This document shows positions 49,383 to 53,347 of a stretch of 53,347 bases of DNA, one piece after another. This stretch comes from an uncultured Tateyamaria sp. (GTDB taxonomy: Bacteria; Pseudomonadota; Alphaproteobacteria; Rhodobacterales; Rhodobacteraceae). Position 1 is the stretch's first letter; each line of letters begins with the position of its first letter. The position numbers and the translations under genes are program-made. The notes beneath the pieces are model-generated. The model saw only the letters and a program-made list of their open reading frames with translations. It did not search any database and was not told the DNA's origin. The stretch lies in contig NZ_CANNGP010000031.1 in NCBI RefSeq assembly GCF_947504105.1, forward strand, positions 1 to 53,347, written 5' to 3'.

Positions 49383-50019
49383 TCGCGTCATTGCCCTAGT
49401 TCTCATCCTATGTGCCTCTGTCTCAGGGGCGCAAACTGACATATCCGGGGTCTCTGGTGGTCAGGGCCAGCAGGAGATTGCAGCGGCTGAAAATCGAGCA
49501 GTCGATGCCGTTTCTGCGGTCGCGGGGGAAGCACTGCGCATATATCAAAGCCCCCCCCGTGAGCGGTTGCCGGAGCTGGTTCAGCTGGTCGAGCGCTCGA
49601 CCGACTGGGGGTTCGTGTTGAGAAACACCGTCCCTCCAGCGCTGGTTTCAGCCCTCTCTGATGGCGAGAGGCGGGATCTGTCGGAATCTCTACTGAAGGT
49701 GACAGCGCAGAGCTATGCGGCCGCTTTCCAAGCATATCAGGGTGAAGTCATCGATGTTCTGAGCGTCAACACGATAGGTCCCGGTGTTGCATGTGTTGGG
49801 ACACGGTTGCGTGGTGGAACTGTCGAGTCAGACATTTCCCTTGATTGGATCGTCGCTGATCTTGGACAGAACCGGTTGGGCCTACGAGACCTCATCATTG
49901 ACAACACATCAATGCTCGCCAGTCAGCAGCTGAATTTGGAGACGCTTTGGAGTGTGGTCGAAGAGGACAAAGCGGAATTTCTACGGCGCTTAGCGCTGCC
50001 TGATCCATGGGAAGAATGA
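49372..50019 (+). CDS. MlaC/Ttg2D-like periplasmic protein
   Basis: 215 residues from a GTG at 49372 with AGGAGG five bases upstream. A signal peptide (MRLDRVIALVLILCASVSGAQ) is followed by the MlaC arrangement: STDWGFVLRNTV, LSDGERRDLSESLLKVTAQSYAAAFQAYQGE, a CVGTRLRGG strand and DWIVADLGQNRLGLRDLIIDNTSM. MlaC carries phospholipid between membranes. In a transfer operon such a protein might help build or seal the envelope around the channel; that is inference. Confidence 0.6.
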   Translation: MRLDRVIALVLILCASVSGAQTDISGVSGGQGQQEIAAAENRAVDAVSAVAGEALRIYQSPPRERLPELVQLVERSTDWGFVLRNTVPPALVSALSDGERRDLSESLLKVTAQSYAAAFQAYQGEVIDVLSVNTIGPGVACVGTRLRGGTVESDISLDWIVADLGQNRLGLRDLIIDNTSMLASQQLNLETLWSVVEEDKAEFLRRLALPDPWEE

Positions 50020-50021
50020 CT

Positions 50022-50510
50022 ATGAGCCAACAAACACAGTATCGGATGCATTGGTGGTTCTTTGTTGATCGCCTGGTGCCATGGATCTTCGCGGCCGCTG
50101 TGATGATGGGGGTCTTTTTCCTCTTCGAGGCGGCTGTGGAAAGGTTTGAATTGCCCTCGCATATGAAGTCGAGCTTCCAATACGGCGTTGTGATCGTGAT
50201 TGTTGCCGGTTCAGTCCTGTCTCTGGCGATTTCAGCCATTCAATGGTCATGTACACGGCTGGTCATAGCTGAAGGCGAACTGAAGTATGCGAAAGGTGTT
50301 CTGAACAGGACCGTCGCGAGAGTGCCGATCCCAGAAATTGCCAGCGTCGATCTGCATCAGTCACTTTTCCAGAGGATAATGGGGACTGGTGATCTGGTTG
50401 TAGATATGCGTGGGGCCACATTGCTGCGCATGAAGCTCTTGGACGATCCAGAGGGTATTCAGAATGCAGTTCTCTCTCTGCGTCCCCAGGCTGAACCAGG
50501 CGTCATTTGA
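50022..50510 (+). CDS. bPH2 (DUF304)-type membrane protein
   Basis: Two N-terminal membrane helices (about 18-38 and 52-72) precede a small PH-like domain of the YdbS/YdbT type: [47 protein letters not shown]. The start at 50022 ([11 protein letters not shown]) has GGGAAG upstream; an ATG at 50016 overlapping the previous stop is also possible. It is the last gene of the plus operon, and its end overlaps umuC tail-to-tail by eight bases. Confidence 0.7.
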   Translation: MSQQTQYRMHWWFFVDRLVPWIFAAAVMMGVFFLFEAAVERFELPSHMKSSFQYGVVIVIVAGSVLSLAISAIQWSCTRLVIAEGELKYAKGVLNRTVARVPIPEIASVDLHQSLFQRIMGTGDLVVDMRGATLLRMKLLDDPEGIQNAVLSLRPQAEPGVI

Positions 50511-51774
50511 CTACAGGCAGATCGTTGATCCTGGTCGTGTAGCGAGGGCTGCGGTGAGTTGCGCGTAAGTCCCATGCACGGGATGTCCCTTCTGATGCCA
50601 GAACCATGGTCTTCTTGCCGAAGCGCTCATTCACTGCATCAAGAGCAGCCATGAGCTGTGCGGACTTTGGGCGCATGGTGTCAAATAGGGTGAGCGGCCT
50701 GTCACTGGTGGGCAGCAGGTCATCGAGCAAAACACCTGCTTTTGTGAATGCATAGGGCTTACCATCTTTCGGCCAACCGGCCCTTGCGCATCTGCGTGCT
50801 GCGTCCACGAGATCAAATGTGTCAGACGACATTGGTGTCAGCTTGGTCGAGCGCGCTGCTGACCACTGTGGACGGTCTGGCCGGTGTTTGTTTGTGTGAA
50901 AAATCGTTGTCAGTGTGCCTGCCACCAAATCGTGTTGGCGAAGCTTCTCCGCTGCTCTCGAAGCATGAGCTGTGACAGCTTGAAACAGTGTGTCGAAGTC
51001 GGTCATTGGAGTTGAGGCAGAGCGGGTTACTGCCATCCCTTTTCTGGGTGGCTCGACTTCATCGAGCGACAGACATGGTTCGCCCTGCAATTCTAGCACT
51101 GTGCGCTCTAGCACCACTGTCCCGAGCTGTCTGGCTTGCCTCAGAGGCATATTGCGCAGCTCCTCTGCGGTGTTGATCCCTATCGCCTTCAGCTTTGCCT
51201 CTGTGCGTCGCCCGATGCCCCAAATGTCCCCAACAGGTACTTTGGGCAGCAGTCGGCGGGCTAAGCCTTCGTCCATGAGGTCTAAGACGCCGTGGAATAT
51301 TGGGTTCTTCTTCGCGATTTCGTTGGCGCATTTTGCCAGTGTCTTCGAACTTGCTATTCCAACTCTGACTGGGATGCCGACACGTCGGCGCACCGCCGCG
51401 CGCATGGCTTGTGCGTGCGCCTCGCGATCACGGAATCCGCTGAAATCGAGAAAGCACTCGTCAATGCTGTAGATTTCTACCGAAGGTGTGAAATCGGCAT
51501 AGGTGTCCACGACACGTCGCGAGATGTCTGCGTAGAGCGTGTAGTTTGAGCTGAACACTTGAATGCCGTGCCGCTCGATCTTGTCTCTGATCAGATGGAG
51601 TGGTTCACCCATGCGGATGCCCAGCGCTTTTGCTTCATCACTGCGGGCGACGGCACAACCATCGTTGTTTGACAAGACAATCACTGGAACGTTCGCCAGC
51701 GAGACATCGAAAATTCGCTCTGCGCTTACATAGAAATTCTTCGAGTCTGAGATGGCAATTGGATGCCGGTTCAT
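50503..51774 (-). CDS. umuC: UmuC translesion DNA polymerase V subunit
   Basis: 423 residues, a Y-family polymerase. Motifs: [17 protein letters not shown] (catalytic Asp in the first block), [26 protein letters not shown], and [13 protein letters not shown] with the Asp-Glu pair of the active site. HhH-type elements ([19 protein letters not shown]) and the UmuC C-terminal domain follow. The start overlaps the umuD stop (ATGA), so the pair is an operon. Plasmid umuDC genes give mutagenic damage tolerance. Confidence 0.95.
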   Translation of the reverse strand: MNRHPIAISDSKNFYVSAERIFDVSLANVPVIVLSNNDGCAVARSDEAKALGIRMGEPLHLIRDKIERHGIQVFSSNYTLYADISRRVVDTYADFTPSVEIYSIDECFLDFSGFRDREAHAQAMRAAVRRRVGIPVRVGIASSKTLAKCANEIAKKNPIFHGVLDLMDEGLARRLLPKVPVGDIWGIGRRTEAKLKAIGINTAEELRNMPLRQARQLGTVVLERTVLELQGEPCLSLDEVEPPRKGMAVTRSASTPMTDFDTLFQAVTAHASRAAEKLRQHDLVAGTLTTIFHTNKHRPDRPQWSAARSTKLTPMSSDTFDLVDAARRCARAGWPKDGKPYAFTKAGVLLDDLLPTSDRPLTLFDTMRPKSAQLMAALDAVNERFGKKTMVLASEGTSRAWDLRATHRSPRYTTRINDLPVVK

Positions 51775-52205
51775 CCCAGCTCATACCGTCGAACAACACC
51801 TGCGATCACGCCCCATATTTCGCTGCTGGGCGTCATCTCGATGTCCGGGTAGTTCGTCGCAGAGTTGGCGGGAGCAAGGTAGTATCGGCCGTTTTTCTTG
51901 CGCAGAATTTTCGCTGTGACTGAGCCATCAACCACTGCCAGCACGGCGCGGCCTACTCTTCGGGTGCCGTCGCGATCTACCGCGATCAAGTCGCCGTCGA
52001 GAATACCTGCATCAGCGAGACAATCGCCTTCTACGCGCCACCAGAACGTTGAGCTAGGTCTGCGCACAACCCATGCAATTGGATCGATCTCCCCTTCAAG
52101 ATCGTCAGCAGCAGGGCTGGGGAAGCCAGCACTTACGGGTATCGAGACCAAGCGCATGGGAGGGCAGTGTTCAATGACTGGCTGTGTGATCCGATGGATC
52201 GGCAT
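51771..52205 (-). CDS. umuD: UmuD-like self-cleaving protein with Cys at the nucleophile position
   Basis: 144 residues from ATG 52205 with GAGGAGGA upstream. S24/LexA-fold protease: the cleavage site is [11 protein letters not shown] (Ala-Gly bond), and the general-base Lys is in [11 protein letters not shown]. The nucleophile block reads [21 protein letters not shown], whereas UmuD and LexA have GDS(M) there; the codon is TGT, so Ser is replaced by Cys. Activity may be changed or kept through the Cys thiol. Autocleavage activates UmuD for polymerase V. Confidence 0.92.
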   Translation of the reverse strand: MPIHRITQPVIEHCPPMRLVSIPVSAGFPSPAADDLEGEIDPIAWVVRRPSSTFWWRVEGDCLADAGILDGDLIAVDRDGTRRVGRAVLAVVDGSVTAKILRKKNGRYYLAPANSATNYPDIEMTPSSEIWGVIAGVVRRYELG

Positions 52206-52220
52206 GAAATCCTCCTCAAT

Positions 52221-52235
52221 GTTCTTGTTATGTTC
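52221..52235 (-). promoter_or_regulatory. Alphaproteobacterial SOS (LexA) box of umuDC
   Basis: GAAC, seven bases, GAAC on the minus strand (GTTC-N7-GTTC on plus) lies 16 bases upstream of the umuD start. This is the direct-repeat LexA operator of alphaproteobacteria, so umuDC is expected to be induced by DNA damage through the host LexA. Confidence 0.85.
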
Positions 52236-52373
52236 TAATTCCCTCCTATCGGGTGGCCTGTCAAGGATTGGTCGGTGTTGTTTGCAGCCGCTCGCAGGCT
52301 GCATTCAGAATTTGGGGATCTCGATTAGGACGAGTTTTTATTGCCGCCAGTTCCTAATGCCGCCTGCGCCATG
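52236..52373. other. Intergenic region upstream of umuD
   Basis: No gene seen. A short stem GCAGCC/GGCTGC lies at about 52281-52299 without a T-run, and CTCG/CGAG followed by TTTTTATT near 52330 could be a weak plus-strand terminator. The umuDC promoter must overlap the SOS box. Confidence 0.35.
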
Positions 52374-52634
52374 TCAGCATGAGGTCCCCCGGTCGCTTAC
52401 CTCAGTGTCCATCGGGTCAATGCCCAGCGCCTCAGTTATCCAGCCCATTGCCGTCGTGATTTCATCCCACTGTGCATCGTAGATGGGTTCACCTTCTGGC
52501 AGAAGTTCTTCGCGGACTTGCGCCAGTGCTTCCCAGACGACCTCTAGGGACTGGTCAACGTCCCCGCTGGTGGCCTTGGTTGTGATGATTGTCTGGCCTG
52601 GTTTCTGTGATCGGGTGATGGTGTCTTGTGACAT
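52374..52634 (-). CDS. Small acidic hypothetical protein, 86 aa
   Basis: ATG 52634 (MSQDTITRSQKPGQTIIT) has GGAAAG upstream; the frame is open to 52670 but without a better start. The protein is acidic and helical in its centre (VDQSLEVVWEALAQVREELL). No family recognised. It lies between umuD and the gene at the right edge, in the same orientation. Confidence 0.6.
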   Translation of the reverse strand: MSQDTITRSQKPGQTIITTKATSGDVDQSLEVVWEALAQVREELLPEGEPIYDAQWDEITTAMGWITEALGIDPMDTEVSDRGTSC

Positions 52635-52710
52635 GTCATTCTTTCCAATTTGTTCGGCCCTTTGACCCACCTGACAGCGGCAGAGGCTTCACGATTTGCA
52701 TTTTGGAAGA

Positions 52711-52736
52711 TCTGCGCTCCGCTGATGGAGCGCAGA
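52711..52736 (-). terminator. Hairpin after the right-edge gene
   Basis: TCTGCGCTCC and GGAGCGCAGA form a perfect 10-bp stem with a six-base loop, 15 bases beyond the stop of the right-edge minus-strand gene. The following bases are only modestly T-rich on the minus strand. Confidence 0.6.
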
Positions 52737-52750
52737 ATTGTTCTTTCTTT

Positions 52751-53347
52751 TCAGATCATAGCTGGTAGCAGGTCATATTTTTCGCCCAGCGCTTTGACGA
52801 ACCCTGCGGGCGTTTCCCCCTCATTAAATGCTGCTTCTGTTGCCTCGGGGTGGTCAGCTAGTAGACCTTCGTATTGCCACTGCTTTTTGCACTCATGCCG
52901 CGCTTGGGCCATCCATCTGATCCGTGGGTCCGGTTTGTGGAAGAGGTGTTCGACAGCAGTGCCCAGCGCGTCGATATCTGGCTTGTATGGCTGGCCGTTG
53001 AACTGGTTGTCTTCAACGAGGGCATCCCAGTCCAGTTGTTGCAGCACAGCTGGAACCATCTCGAAGTCGTATGGTTCAGAGAGTTCATATCCGAGGGAGA
53101 GCATGTCAGCATAAACCGCCTCCGCGATCCCGCCAGCCTGTATTGCACAGGACCTCATGGCAGGGGTGCCTAGGCTATCATAGTGTTTGGCATATGGCTC
53201 TGCGTCGCGGCGTTCGATTATGTGTTCCCAAGCGCATAGAGCGGCTTCCACGTGGTCTAGCGGGAAGGTTTTCCTGTTTCTTTCGTGTACTGGGTTTTGT
53301 TGGTGAGCGATTTGGGCGTCATTGACGGTTCCGGTCCATCCGCAGGA
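52751..53347 (-). CDS. Hypothetical protein, partial at window edge
   Basis: The frame runs without a stop to the window end, so the true start probably lies outside; a GTG at 53251 is only an internal possibility. The visible part is soluble and acidic (YADMLSLGYELSEPYDFEMV, ending EKYDLLPAMI) with several Trp and His. I recognise no domain. At the window edge the residues read SCGWTGTVNDAQIAHQQNPV. Confidence 0.6.
   Translation of the reverse strand, partial: SCGWTGTVNDAQIAHQQNPVHERNRKTFPLDHVEAALCAWEHIIERRDAEPYAKHYDSLGTPAMRSCAIQAGGIAEAVYADMLSLGYELSEPYDFEMVPAVLQQLDWDALVEDNQFNGQPYKPDIDALGTAVEHLFHKPDPRIRWMAQARHECKKQWQYEGLLADHPEATEAAFNEGETPAGFVKALGEKYDLLPAMI

Overview
The window looks like part of a large conjugative plasmid (or plasmid-like element) of an alphaproteobacterium, probably of the Rhodobacterales/Roseobacter group. 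Grounds: a GTTC-N7-GTTC SOS box (the alphaproteobacterial LexA type) in front of a umuDC pair, an HvrA-like H-NS fragment, a ParA partition cassette with a repeat array, and dense transfer operons with no housekeeping genes. I saw no rRNA, tRNA, CRISPR array or insertion sequence.

Layout. (1) 374-22025, minus strand: one long run of tightly coupled genes, many overlapping by ATGA or GTGA. In transcription order it has a 46-aa lipoprotein, a ParM-like actin ATPase, a PAPS-reductase-family protein, DotC/TraI, DotB/TraJ, a MepK-like peptidase, IcmT/TraK, two unknowns, a thioredoxin-fold protein, a DotJ-like protein, DotI/TraM, DotH/TraN, DotG/TraO, a small membrane protein, DotO/TraU, an IcmD/TraR-like protein and DotM/TrbA. 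It ends in accessory genes: an LPD7-domain protein, a Fic protein, and the C-terminal part of a DNA methyltransferase-like protein. The order matches the tra order of IncI (R64-type, MPF-I) plasmids. (2) 22192-24536: a tyrosine recombinase, parA plus a ribbon-helix-helix partner, and a centromere-like repeat region with a perfect 28-bp palindrome. (3) 24684-32090: an unknown protein followed by a 2041-residue methyltransferase-helicase fusion resembling phage P1 DarB-type polyvalent proteins. (4) 32091-33350: a likely replication-control region and a winged-helix/DnaA-domain-I-like protein, the best replication-initiator candidate. (5) 33413-43893, plus: secreted proteins including three tandem paralogues, a metalloprotease-like protein, DotA/TraY and the DotL/TrbC coupling ATPase. 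(6) 43985-45512: small genes, a strong terminator and a truncated H-NS-like gene. (7) 45589-50510, plus: a transglycosylase-M23 peptidoglycan hydrolase, periplasmic proteins, an IcmC/DotE-like membrane protein, an MlaC-like protein and a PH-domain membrane protein. (8) 50503-53347, minus: umuC, umuD and two unknown genes.

Together the genes make an I-type (type IVB) conjugation machine spread over three operons: secretion ATPases DotB, DotO and DotL, inner-membrane parts DotA, DotI and DotM, the core complex DotC, DotG and DotH, and cell-wall remodelling enzymes. Stability and protection genes accompany it. No relaxase, oriT or full-length DotD was recognised here. An unexpected feature is a roughly 25-bp motif (core TCTAAATACA) found seven times, always in non-coding gaps or overlapping a gene end or possible start. 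It may be the operator of a regulator controlling most transcription units of the element.
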